Assembly: GCA_963761775.1 (NCBI GenBank)
Contig: CAVXIF010000001.1
Coordinates: 248,001 to 312,000, forward strand
Reading direction: 5' to 3'
DNA from: Parerythrobacter_A sp963761775
GTDB taxonomy: Bacteria > Pseudomonadota > Alphaproteobacteria > Sphingomonadales > Sphingomonadaceae
Length of the DNA: 64,000 nucleotides
Below are positions 56,715 through 64,000 of the stretch, one piece after another. The notes below the pieces were generated by a model. The model made no database searches, had not been told where the DNA came from, and worked only from the letters and a program-made list of their open reading frames with translations. How positions within the stretch are numbered: position 1 is the first letter of the stretch; the number at the start of each line of letters is the position of its first letter. The translations under genes were made by a program, and so were the position numbers.

Positions 56715-58448
56715 TTGCGTCACAACACCGTGAGGCAGCACCCGAAGGACGAGAAAGAGGAACCGGGTTTGGCTTCGCAGTTTTCCCAACGCCGGTCCCG
56801 CCGTCTCCTGATCGAATATCCGCGCGCCGTTCCGATTGCGCTGTTCCTGCTGGTTGCCGCCATCACCGCGTTGAGCGTGTTCGCCATCGAGCAGGGCGAA
56901 AATGCGCGTGAGCGGGCCGAAATGCGGGAACGGGCGCAGGCGATCGCTTCTGCTATCGAACGACGGGGCAACAGTTCGGCTGCCTACCTTCGTGCCGGCG
57001 CGGCGTTGTTCGGTGCGAATGAGCAAGTCGATCCGCGACTGTTCACAAGCTTCGTTACGCAACTACGGCTTGATTCCGATTTTCGCGGTGCGGATGGCCT
57101 CGGGTGGGCCCGGCGCATCGGCACGCGCGACATCGCCGCCTTCGAGCAGACACAACGCGCAGGGGGGGAGGCTGAATATGTCGTGCGTCCCCTTCGTTCG
57201 GCAAGCGCAAACGGCGAGGATCCTGGGGCGGTGCCAGTGACATTGCTGCAACCTGCAACGGAACGGAACCGCCGTGCGCTTGGGTTCGATATGTATTCCG
57301 AAGCGACACGCCGCAAGGCGATGGATGATGCAGCAAGCAGTGCGCGACCAACCGCAACCGGCAAGGTCGTTCTGGCACAGGAAGGTGCCGGTTCCGATCC
57401 GGGTTTCATCATTTATATGCCGGTATTTCGTGAAGACACCGTACCGCGCCGGCTGCACGGCTTTGTCTACAGTCCGTTCAATGCGAAGGAATTCCTGTTT
57501 TCCGCGCTGGAGCTGGAAAGCCGGGGCGAAAAGGGCGTACGCCTGTATGATACCGAAGTCGCTCCTGAAAACCTGCTGGCAGAGATACCGCCGGATGCCG
57601 TAACCGGCGTAACTGCGGTTGAACCTGTCCGGATCGCGCAACGTGACATGGTGTTGCAGGTTGAATCATCGCGGGCAGTGTCATTGTCCAGCCTGTCGAT
57701 GCTTACGCTGCTGTTCGGCCTGCTGGTCGCTTCTTTGCTGATGACGGTGGCGCGACTGCTAACGGCACAGGCCAAGGAAGACCGTGCGTCATTGCAATGG
57801 TTTGCGGAGCAGAATTCCATCCGCAATTCGCTGACACGTGAACTGAACCACCGCGTAAAAAACACGCTGGCAAACGTGCTTTCGATCGTGGCCCTGACGC
57901 GCAGGCGCGCCGCCTCGCTGGACAGTTTTGCCGACAGTCTGGACGGCCGTATTCGCGCCTTGTCGGCAACGCACGATTTGCTGACCCAGTCGGAGTGGGG
58001 CAGCACGGCAATCCGCGCGGTGATCGAAGCGGAACTCGCGCCTTATTCCGGCACGAGCGATACGATGGTCGAGCTGGATGGGCCCGATGTCGAGCTTGCG
58101 CCGAACGATGCGCTATCGCTCGGTCTGGCCTTGCACGAACTCAGCACCAATGCCGCCAAATACGGGGCGTTGAGCCAGCCAGGCGGCACGGTTTCGATTG
58201 TCTGGGAAAAGGTCGACGATGAAACGGCGCTTCTGCGCTGGACCGAACGGGGCGGACCGCCGGTTGCAGCGAAGGCCGACCGGGTACGCGGGTTCGGCAC
58301 GGACCTTATCGAAAAGATCGTAGCCCACGAACTCGCTCGCCCGGTACAGCTGGAATTCGACCCGGCCGGCGTCCGGTGCGAATTGATGATCCCGATCCGC
58401 ACGCCAAGCGATTTTGCCATCCGGGCAAAATACGCGCCGGACGCCTAG
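56715..58448 (+). CDS. CHASE-domain HWE/HisKA_2 sensor histidine kinase, PhyK-like
   Basis: This kinase of up to 577 residues is divergent from nepR-ecfG and is the likely phosphate donor for PhyR. Helix 1 (YPRAVPIALFLLVAAITAL) and helix 2 (LSSLSMLTLLFGLLVASLL) flank a periplasmic CHASE domain (about 65-310; DGLGWARRIGTRDIAAFEQ, GFIIYMPVF). The kinase core has ELNHRVKNTLANVLSIV with His379, LHELSTNAAKYGALSQPGG for ATP, and RWTERGGPPV, the WxE of the HWE group. The start is uncertain: TTG 56715, GTG 56730, or TTG 56769, which has the best Shine-Dalgarno (AGAGG). Confidence 0.88.
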   Translation: MRHNTVRQHPKDEKEEPGLASQFSQRRSRRLLIEYPRAVPIALFLLVAAITALSVFAIEQGENARERAEMRERAQAIASAIERRGNSSAAYLRAGAALFGANEQVDPRLFTSFVTQLRLDSDFRGADGLGWARRIGTRDIAAFEQTQRAGGEAEYVVRPLRSASANGEDPGAVPVTLLQPATERNRRALGFDMYSEATRRKAMDDAASSARPTATGKVVLAQEGAGSDPGFIIYMPVFREDTVPRRLHGFVYSPFNAKEFLFSALELESRGEKGVRLYDTEVAPENLLAEIPPDAVTGVTAVEPVRIAQRDMVLQVESSRAVSLSSLSMLTLLFGLLVASLLMTVARLLTAQAKEDRASLQWFAEQNSIRNSLTRELNHRVKNTLANVLSIVALTRRRAASLDSFADSLDGRIRALSATHDLLTQSEWGSTAIRAVIEAELAPYSGTSDTMVELDGPDVELAPNDALSLGLALHELSTNAAKYGALSQPGGTVSIVWEKVDDETALLRWTERGGPPVAAKADRVRGFGTDLIEKIVAHELARPVQLEFDPAGVRCELMIPIRTPSDFAIRAKYAPDA

Positions 58449-58464
58449 GCGTTCGTAAGAAGCG

Positions 58465-59256
58465 TCAGGTGAGCGGCTTGTTCGCCCCGAAGAACAGCGC
58501 CTGGCTGATCGCCGCACGCACTGTGGTTTCCTGAAACGGCTTGGTCACGAGATAGGTCGGCTCCGGCCGGTCGCCCGTCAGCAGGCGTTCGGGATAGGCG
58601 GTGATGAAAATCACCGGCACGCTGCCCATTTCCAGAATGTCGTCCACCGCATCGAGGCCGGACGATCCGTCGGCCAGCTGGATGTCGGCCAGCACCAGTC
58701 CCGGCGTCTTTTCCGCAACCACTTCCTGCGCCTGCGTGCGCGTGGCGGCGGTCCCGCAAATCTCGTGGCCAAGCGAGGTGACGAGATCTTCGAGCTGCAT
58801 CGAAATCAGCGGTTCGTCTTCGATGATGAGCACCGATGTCGTCGATTCCCGGTCGATCTCGGCCACGGCGTCGCGCACCAGGCTTTCCACATCGTCGGTC
58901 GACACTTGCATGATCTCGCCCGCTTCCTCGGCAGAAAAATTCTCCAGCGTGGTCAGTAGCAGCGCTTGCCGGTTGAGCGGTGTCACGCCCTTCAGCCGAT
59001 CCTGCGCCGCTGCCTCGTGCGTGGAGGCTTCGGCGGCTTCCGGCACGTCCTGGAACGCGCTCGACCAGATCGTGTTGAACGCGCGATAAAGCGGCACGCG
59101 GCCTTCGCCCAGTTCCGCCTTCAGCGCATCGTCGGCCAACGCGGCTTCCAGCGTGGCCCGCACATAGGCATCGCCGCTGGCCTGCGAGCCGGACAGCGCC
59201 CGCGCATATCGCCGCAGGTAGGGCAGATTGGCAGCGACTTGATCTCCGAGCGACAT
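58465..59256 (-). CDS. phyR: Anti-anti-sigma response regulator PhyR
   Basis: This 263-residue protein is the switch of the GSR. The N-terminal part (1 to about 130) mimics an ECF sigma factor (LPYLRRYARALSGSQASGDA, TPLNRQALLLTTLENFSAEE), and the C-terminal receiver carries the phospho-Asp in LVLADIQLADGSSG with ITAYPERLL and the Lys of VTKPFQET. When phosphorylated it binds NepR and frees EcfG. ATG 59256 has a strong GGAAGGAA ribosome site. It has its own EcfG promoter upstream and is convergent with the kinase gene. Confidence 0.95.
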   Translation of the reverse strand: MSLGDQVAANLPYLRRYARALSGSQASGDAYVRATLEAALADDALKAELGEGRVPLYRAFNTIWSSAFQDVPEAAEASTHEAAAQDRLKGVTPLNRQALLLTTLENFSAEEAGEIMQVSTDDVESLVRDAVAEIDRESTTSVLIIEDEPLISMQLEDLVTSLGHEICGTAATRTQAQEVVAEKTPGLVLADIQLADGSSGLDAVDDILEMGSVPVIFITAYPERLLTGDRPEPTYLVTKPFQETTVRAAISQALFFGANKPLT

Positions 59257-59307
59257 AAACTTCCTTCCGTAAGGGATACAGGGCGCCCTGACAGGCGCGC
59301 ACAGGGC

Positions 59308-59332
59308 AACGCGGCGAAACGCGTCAGGTTCC
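59308..59332 (-). promoter_or_regulatory. EcfG promoter of phyR
   Basis: On the minus strand GGAAC (59332-59328), a 16-base spacer, and CGTT (59311-59308) lie about 50 bases before the phyR start, exactly matching the GSR promoter consensus. Confidence 0.85.
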
Positions 59333-59346
59333 CGTATCGGACCCGT

Positions 59347-59415
59347 CTACCCGTTCGCAGCCCGCGCCGCAATCGGTGCTGTCGTGTTGTCGTCCAGCGT
59401 GATCCGGTCACCCAT
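59347..59415 (-). CDS. Possible 22-codon small ORF upstream of phyR
   Basis: ATG 59415 to TAG 59347 encodes MGDRITLDDNTTAPIAARAA plus two residues. The composition is protein-like rather than the Arg-rich reading typical of chance frames here. It lacks a clear Shine-Dalgarno and sits just upstream of the phyR -35 element. It could be chance. Confidence 0.2.
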   Translation of the reverse strand: MGDRITLDDNTTAPIAARAANG

Positions 59416-59479
59416 CGTAAGTTTTAATAAGGCTTGAAAGGGGTGCGGGAACCGTTCGTATGGTCGGCGATTGTGATTG

Positions 59480-59565
59480 TGTCACCCGCCGCGACCCCCC
59501 TCCCGTCAAGGCGGCCGGTGATACGATCCCCTCGGCCCCCGGACACCTGTTCGGGGGCCGTTTTC
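59480..59565 (+). ncRNA. Predicted GSR-linked small RNA with C-rich CU loop
   Basis: No plus-strand ORF is credible between phyR and the next gene, yet the strand carries a complete small-RNA layout. An EcfG-like -35 GGAAC (59448-59452) is followed after 16 bases by GATT (59469-59472), an imperfect -10. Right at the expected start comes a hairpin: CACCCGCC (59483-59490) pairs with GGCG (59510-59513) and GGTG (59517-59520), with a three-base bulge. Its loop contains CCCCCCTCCC (59495-59504), complementary to ribosome-binding sites. A strong terminator ends it. C/U-rich loop plus terminator is the layout of several alphaproteobacterial regulatory RNAs. This is a prediction only. Confidence 0.5.
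59533..59564 (+). terminator. Intrinsic terminator of the predicted small RNA
   Basis: CGGCCCCCG (59533-59541) and CGGGGGCCG (59552-59560) form a perfect nine-base stem with a ten-base loop, followed by TTTT on the plus strand. The minus strand has no U-run after the stem, so it works in the plus direction, where no protein gene precedes it. Confidence 0.8.
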
Positions 59566-59598
59566 GTTTGCGATCAAGCCAAGGATGCGAAAGGTGGT

Positions 59599-60009
59599 CT
59601 AGCGTGCGCCGCGCCTCAGGGCAGCCAGCACCCCCCGACGCGGGGTACGCCGCGCCGCTGCCAGCAAGGCATCGGCAGCCAATGGCTTCTCCAGAACGGT
59701 GCCGAGCGCGGCAATCGGCGCGGGAATGTCCTGCGGCGCACCGGTAGCGAAAATGATGCGGGTGTTGCGCGCGTCGAGGCTCTGGATCAGTTCGGCAATC
59801 GCCCATCCGTCATCGCTGTCGCTCAGATGGATGTCCAGCACCAGCACATCAGGCAGTTCGCCGCGCAGGGCCGCCATCGCATCCTGTGTCGATGCAGTCA
59901 CGATCACAGGCGCGGCCCCGGCATCTTCGAAGACCATCTGCGTCGCCATCGCGATGACGGGATCGTCCTCCACGATGAGAACGGAGCCAAGGGGTGCCGG
60001 TTTTGCCAA
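59599..60009 (-). CDS. Single-domain response regulator, FATG-motif type
   Basis: This 136-residue receiver domain has no output domain: acidic pocket VLIVEDDPVI, phospho-Asp in VLVLDIHLSDSDDG, RIIFATGAPQDI after the switch residue, and Lys in TVLEKPL. The IIFATG segment recalls the FAT GUY regulators (SdrG-like), which act in GSR phosphorelays between kinases and PhyR. It probably starts at TTG 60009. An EcfG promoter lies just upstream, so it belongs to the regulon it may help control. The C-terminus is short and basic. Confidence 0.85.
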   Translation of the reverse strand: MAKPAPLGSVLIVEDDPVIAMATQMVFEDAGAAPVIVTASTQDAMAALRGELPDVLVLDIHLSDSDDGWAIAELIQSLDARNTRIIFATGAPQDIPAPIAALGTVLEKPLAADALLAAARRTPRRGVLAALRRGAR

Positions 60010-60042
60010 GATCAGGTTCGAACGCTGCGCATCGCGAAATGA

Positions 60043-60068
60043 AACGATGCGGCACGCAAAGCGGTTCC
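60043..60068 (-). promoter_or_regulatory. EcfG promoter of the single-domain regulator
   Basis: On the minus strand GGAAC (60068-60064), 17 bases, and CGTT (60046-60043) match the GSR consensus and stand about 35 bases before the TTG start. Confidence 0.8.
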
Positions 60069-60108
60069 CCGACAGTTTTCACGGTTCTCACAACCCGTCG
60101 CGGATTGA

Positions 60109-61284
60109 TTACAGCGCGCGTTCGTAAATAGCGTATTCGCGGTTTGCCGATGCCCCAATAGTGTCGGCAATTGCGACCATCCCCTGGTTGTCTTCGAGTA
60201 TCCAGCCGATTTCGGCCCGTTCGCCGCCGAATTCGTTCAGCGCCACATCGCGTATATCGCTGATCATCATGAACGCCATCTGGCTGGCGAGGCGTGAATT
60301 CTGGTGCGCCTTGACCACGCCCATCAATGGCACCCGCACGTCGGCGGGCTTGGGCTTGCGCAGCCAGCGCAGCAGCCGCGCCCAGCCGAACGGCAGCAGC
60401 CGCCCGTTTATGCGCGCCAGCAGGCGGTTGATATCGGGAAAGACGAGCATGAACGCGACCGGCTCCCCTTCCAGCTCGATAATGCGGTTCAGGCCCGGAA
60501 AGATGATCGGCTTCATCTTCTTCGCCGCATACTGGATTTCTGCCTCGGTAAACGGGACGAAACCCCAGTTGGAGGACCAGGCATCGTTCAGGATACCCAA
60601 CACCGCACGCCAGTCTTTTTCCAAATTTTTCATGTCCGGCTGGCGCATCGTCAGCCGTTCGTTGCGATAGCCCGACGCCACAATCCGCTGCACCAGCGGC
60701 GGGAACGGCTTCGTGATATCGAGTTCGTAAGTCAGCAGCTTCTTGGCGCGGTCGTAGCCTGCTGATTCAATCCAGCCGGCGTAATGCGCCGGGTGCTGCC
60801 CCATCATTATCATCGGGGCATGATCCTGACCCTGCACCAGCAGGCCCGGCTCCTCCCAGATCGACAGCGAAATCGGACCCAGAACGCGCGTCATGCCTTG
60901 ATCCGCCAGCCAGGTTTCGGCCCTGCTCAACAGCGCACCGGCAACCTCCGCGTCGTCTGCATCGAAATAGCCGAACATGCCCGTACCTGGACCGAAGCCC
61001 TGTTCGGCAGGCTGTTGCAGGGCAACCTCGTCGATATGCGCGCTGATGCGGCCCGCCGGGGTTTCGCCGCGATAGGCGATGAAGAACTGGACGCGGGCGT
61101 GGGCGAAGAAGGGGTTCTTGTCCGGATCGACCAGCTCCAGTTGCTCGCGTCGCAACTGCGGCACATGATTGGGCGTATCGGCGGCGAAGCGGCGACCCAG
61201 ATCGACGAAAGCAGCGCGCTGTTTCGCGCCTGAAATGGGGCGTATCTCTACAGGTGCCGCGGGCGGTGTTTGGCTTGCGTTCAT
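60109..61284 (-). CDS. GNAT-like protein of the large uncharacterised sphingomonad/rhizobial type
   Basis: This 391-residue protein from ATG 61284 (MNASQTPPAAPVEIRPISGA) has N-terminal AFVDLGRRFAADTPNHVPQL and NPFFAHARVQFFIAY. The GNAT-like parts are GMFGYFDADDAEVAGALL and ISLSIWEEPGLLVQG. The C-terminal half includes MGVVKAHQNSRLASQMAFMM and AEIGWILEDNQGMV. Homologues are often labelled N-acetyltransferase or, without good basis, dATP pyrophosphohydrolase. No signal or membrane segment is seen. It sits between the GSR regulator and a divergent desaturase gene. Confidence 0.75.
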   Translation of the reverse strand: MNASQTPPAAPVEIRPISGAKQRAAFVDLGRRFAADTPNHVPQLRREQLELVDPDKNPFFAHARVQFFIAYRGETPAGRISAHIDEVALQQPAEQGFGPGTGMFGYFDADDAEVAGALLSRAETWLADQGMTRVLGPISLSIWEEPGLLVQGQDHAPMIMMGQHPAHYAGWIESAGYDRAKKLLTYELDITKPFPPLVQRIVASGYRNERLTMRQPDMKNLEKDWRAVLGILNDAWSSNWGFVPFTEAEIQYAAKKMKPIIFPGLNRIIELEGEPVAFMLVFPDINRLLARINGRLLPFGWARLLRWLRKPKPADVRVPLMGVVKAHQNSRLASQMAFMMISDIRDVALNEFGGERAEIGWILEDNQGMVAIADTIGASANREYAIYERAL

Positions 61285-61402
61285 TGCCGCACTGCAATGG
61301 GTTTTGCCCGCTGCACTTGTCAACCGGACTAGCGCCGTTCGCGGCCCCTTGCTTTGGCCCCCCTGTCTTTAATTGCTGGAACCCGCTATTACCTTGGCCA
61401 CA

Positions 61403-62496
61403 ATGACTGTTCAGCACGCCATATCTGTCCCGACGCAGCAGCCCCGGCGAGAGCCGGTGGCCGATGACCGTGCCCTGTTGCGCGGTGCGCGCGACCTGAC
61501 GAAGGATCTGGCGGAGGCGCGTCCGGGCATTTACTGGCCCGATATGCTGGCATCGGCCGGATTGGGCTATGCCGGTATTGCCGGGGCCATCCTGCTCGCC
61601 AACCCGATATTGGCGGTGTCGAGCGCGGTAGTTGCGGTGCTGGCGCTGTACCGCGCGCTGATGTTCATTCACGAGATTTCGCACATTCATCGCGATGCGC
61701 TGCCCGGTTTTCGAACCGGCTGGAACCTGCTGGTCGGCATACCGCTGCTCACGCCATCCTTTATGTATGAAGGCGTTCACACGCTCCATCACAAGCGCAC
61801 ACAATACGGCACCATCGAGGATCCCGAATACCTGCCGCTGGCGCTGATGAAGCCCTGGAGCCTGCCGCTGTTCATCGCGGTGGCTATGCTTGCGCCGGTT
61901 GCGCTGCTGTTCCGCTTTGCCGTGCTGGTGCCGCTTGGCGTAGCCGTGCCTGCGATACGGCGCATGGTGTGGCAACGGTTTTCCGCGCTTTCGATCAACC
62001 CTGCGTTTCGCCGTCGTCCCGCCGAAGGCACGCTGGCGCGGCGGGTGTTCTGGCAGGAGCTAGGCGGAGCGGCCTGGGCTTGGGCGCTGATCGGTAGCAT
62101 ATTCGCGTTCGGCTGGCGGCCGTTGCTGGTGGTCCTTGCCATCGTCAGCATCACCGCCGTTCTCAACCAGCTGCGCACGCTGGTCGCGCATCTGTGGGAG
62201 AACGAAGGCGATGCCATGTCGGTAACTGCGCAGTTCCTCGACAGCGTAAACGTGCCGCCACCCGGACCCGTAGCGGAGATATGGGCGCCAGTTGGCTTGC
62301 GCTATCACGCGCTGCATCATTTGATGCCGTCGATGCCGTATCACGCCCTGCCGGAGGCGCACCGTCGGCTGGTGCGCGAACTGGGTACGGTTCGACCTAT
62401 GACGGGGCGAACCATCCCGGCATGTGGACCTTGGTGGCGCGGATTGCGCGCAGCACGATGGGCCAGAAAACTATGAGCTCGCAAAAGCCCGTCTGA
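61403..62496 (+). CDS. Fatty acid desaturase family protein (apparent frameshift at 3' end)
   Basis: This membrane di-iron enzyme has its His boxes at FIHEISHIH, EGVHTLHHKRTQYG and RYHALHHLMP, with several hydrophobic helices between. The start is ATG 61403 (MTVQHAISVPTQQP). The annotated frame ends after LVRELGTVRPM. The expected family C-terminus, GYGSTYDGANHPGMWTLVAR to GQKTMSSQKPV, lies one frame over and stops at 62496. One missing base near 62380-62395 explains it. Corrected length is about 364 residues. The lipid substrate is unknown. Confidence 0.85.
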
Positions 62497-62502
62497 TACC
62501 GA

Positions 62503-62742
62503 TTATTCGGTAACGGGTTCCACCGGTGTCTCGCCGGTTCCGTCGCTGGCCCCGGTTTCTGCGGCAATTGCATCGACAGCTTCGTCACGTCCGTCGGCGG
62601 ACATGTTCTTGTCGGCTACTTCGCCCTCGGCATCCGCAACCGGAGCGGGTAGCGTTTCCTCGTAGCTGGTATCCAGCGTTTCTTCCTCGGCGCAGGCGGT
62701 GAGGGTAAGGGCGGAAGGCGACAATGCGCAGCAACGGATCAT
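62503..62742 (-). CDS. Small acidic lipoprotein
   Basis: This 79-residue product from ATG 62742 has a short signal and lipobox (SALTLTACAEEE, Cys about residue 17). The mature part is very acidic with many Glu, Asp and Ala (EETLPAPVADAEGEVADKN). It is not a known family. It ends seven bases from the stop of the convergent desaturase gene. Confidence 0.6.
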   Translation of the reverse strand: MIRCCALSPSALTLTACAEEETLDTSYEETLPAPVADAEGEVADKNMSADGRDEAVDAIAAETGASDGTGETPVEPVTE

Positions 62743-62792
62743 GTCGGGATCTCCTTGTGGCGAAGGACGGTTGCCAAGGTGGAAAGTACCCG

Positions 62793-63311
62793 TTAGTCGA
62801 GAAACCAGATCATCGCGCAACGGCTTTCGGCCGACAGGCCGTGTTCGGCCTCGCGTGCCAGGTCCGCCGCCAGCCGAGGGTGTTGCCGTTCGTCGCGACT
62901 TCGAAGAAGCCAAGGCGTGAATAGAACGGCGCATTCCAGGCGACATCGCGAAAAGTGGTCAGCGTCAGCGCGCAAAAGCCGGAATTGCGTGCATCGATCA
63001 TGCAGGCGCGCATCAATCCGCCACCGATCCCGCGCTGCTGAAATGCGGGAGACATTGAATTCCGCGACATGCAGTTCGCGCCGGAAAGGTTCGGTGACGA
63101 GGAACCCTACGATCCGCCCTTCGACATGAGCGACAAGGCTGTGCCCTTTACCGATATAGCGGCGCAATCGATCAAGCGACACGGTGTGCTGGCCGGCGAC
63201 GTCTGCTAGCCCTTCGAGGTGCTCGAACAAGCTGCGCCTGCCGCTGCTTCGATCGCGGGCATGGCGCTCGGCATCCTCCGCCCGCGCCAGTCGCAGCGAC
63301 CAGTCGGTCAC
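62793..63311 (-). pseudogene. GNAT acetyltransferase with several frameshifts
   Basis: The GTG start at 63311 overlaps the LptF/G stop. Homologous pieces are spread over three frames: VTDWSLRLARAEDAE, then perhaps MPAIEAAAG, then SLFEHLEGLADVAGQHTVSL and IVGFLVTEPFRRELHVAEF. Next come SPAFQQRGIGGGLMRACMID (acetyl-CoA loop) and PFYSRLGFFEVAT, and finally RLAADLAREAEHGLSAESRC to MIWFLD. At least three, perhaps four, indels are needed near 63270, 63220, 63053 and 62885. This is more damage than in other genes here, so a real pseudogene is possible. Confidence 0.65.
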
Positions 63312-64000
63312 TCCTCGGTCCGGATCAGTACGGTTTCCCCGATCAGCAGGAACAGGAAAAATGGCGACCATGCCGCAAGGAAGGGCGGATAGCCGCCGAA
63401 ACTGCCCATTGCCAGCGCGGCGTTGTCGACCACAAAATAGGCAAAGCCCAGCGCCATGCCGATGACCGCGCGCACGAACAGCTGGCCTGACCGGGCAAGG
63501 CCGAACGCTGCGATCGAGCCGAGCAGCGGCATCAGCAGCGCCGACAGCGGCCCGGAAATCTTGTGCCACCATTTCGCTTTCAATTCGCTGGTACGTCGTC
63601 CAGCTGCTTCGTAAGCGTCGATGGAGGCGGACAGCTCGGACAAGGACTGCGTATCGGGATCGACCCGGTCCAGCGCAATCTGGTCCAGCGTAAGGCCCTC
63701 GGCTACGATCACCATGCCCTCGGCATCGCTGATGGCGGTGGCGACGTCGAACCGTTCGGCACCCTCCAGCCGCCAGCCCGGATTAGCATAGCTGGCGCTG
63801 GCGGCGCGGACCTGCTGCGCCAGCATCCCCTGCGGGTCGCGCCGATACCATGTAACGCCTTCCATTCGCAGTTCGGCCCCCGCGCCCACAAGTCGGCGCG
63901 CCATCAGGATGTCGGAACCGTCGGTCAGATACACGTTCGTCCGCTCGCCTGAGCTTTGCGGCACGGCGGCATAGTCATTGCCTTCCCACGCCTTCAACGT
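63308..64000 (-). CDS. lptG: LptF/LptG-family LPS export permease, C-terminal part (partial)
   Basis: About 230 residues enter from the right edge. A beta-jellyroll part (VYLTDGSDILMARRLVGAGA, GVTWYRRDPQG) is followed by three membrane helices with WWHKISGPLSALLMPLLGSI and the typical LptG/F end PPFLAAWSPFFLFLLIGETVL. The protein is the inner-membrane permease half that works with LptB to extract LPS. Choice of LptG over LptF is a judgement from the C-terminal helices. Its stop overlaps the GNAT start. Confidence 0.8.
   Translation of the reverse strand, partial: TLKAWEGNDYAAVPQSSGERTNVYLTDGSDILMARRLVGAGAELRMEGVTWYRRDPQGMLAQQVRAASASYANPGWRLEGAERFDVATAISDAEGMVIVAEGLTLDQIALDRVDPDTQSLSELSASIDAYEAAGRRTSELKAKWWHKISGPLSALLMPLLGSIAAFGLARSGQLFVRAVIGMALGFAYFVVDNAALAMGSFGGYPPFLAAWSPFFLFLLIGETVLIRTEE

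Overview
The window is ordinary, gene-dense, high-GC chromosome of an alphaproteobacterium. The best fit is Sphingomonadales, probably an Erythrobacteraceae-like organism. This rests on the dnaA-rpsT-mutM / ubiE-ubiB-coaBC-dut block, the NepR-EcfG-PhyR general stress response (GSR) locus, the SigF-NrsF pair, GIY-YIG genes bounded by the TCCTGAAC...GTTCAGGA palindrome, and a CycM-like membrane-anchored cytochrome c. No prophage, plasmid, transposase or CRISPR array is visible.

Layout. 0-10 kb: dnaA (cut by the left edge), rpsT and mutM on the minus strand; ubiE, ubiB, coaBC and dut on the plus strand; then a DUF4136 lipoprotein and trpS. 10-20 kb: murJ and secB, a Tim44-like protein with mltA and smr, a lipoprotein metalloprotease, an arene-mutase-like membrane protein, aroC, and ruvA and ruvB separated by two tandem GIY-YIG genes. 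20-32 kb: a 555-residue Ser/Gly/Thr-repeat surface protein with a C-terminal sorting-type tail, acnA, an EamA transporter, two L,D-transpeptidases, and a tightly coupled ispG / flavoprotein / thioredoxin-like lipoprotein / deacetylase operon. 32-46 kb: a ZntB-like channel, SigF-NrsF with a matching promoter, SDR, GNAT, a mechanosensitive channel, an asparaginase, a six-gene moxR operon and pheA. 46-54.5 kb: cytochrome c, rlmE, ppx, tRNA-Gln(CUG), a LOG-family protein, thiD, glmM, a dicarboxylate symporter and sodB. 54.5-64 kb: an AI-2E exporter, the GSR locus, a GNAT-like protein, a desaturase, and the 3' end of an LptF/G permease gene.

How genes work together. The GSR locus is a complete partner-switching circuit: CHASE/HWE kinase, PhyR, NepR, EcfG and a single-domain FATG-type regulator. 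nepR-ecfG, phyR and the regulator gene each have a good EcfG promoter (GGAAC-N16/17-CGTT). Between phyR and the regulator, on the opposite strand, lies a probable small RNA of about 85 nt: an imperfect EcfG -35/-10 pair, a hairpin with a C-rich CU loop resembling an anti-Shine-Dalgarno sequence, and an intrinsic terminator. I regard this as the most interesting uncharacterised element.

Data quality. At least eleven conserved genes, including ubiE, murJ, ruvA, moxR and thiD, carry one apparent frameshift each, often at short homopolymers or dinucleotide runs. Sequencing error is the simplest explanation for most. The smr disruption is different, because a mosaic palindromic repeat sits inside the gene.
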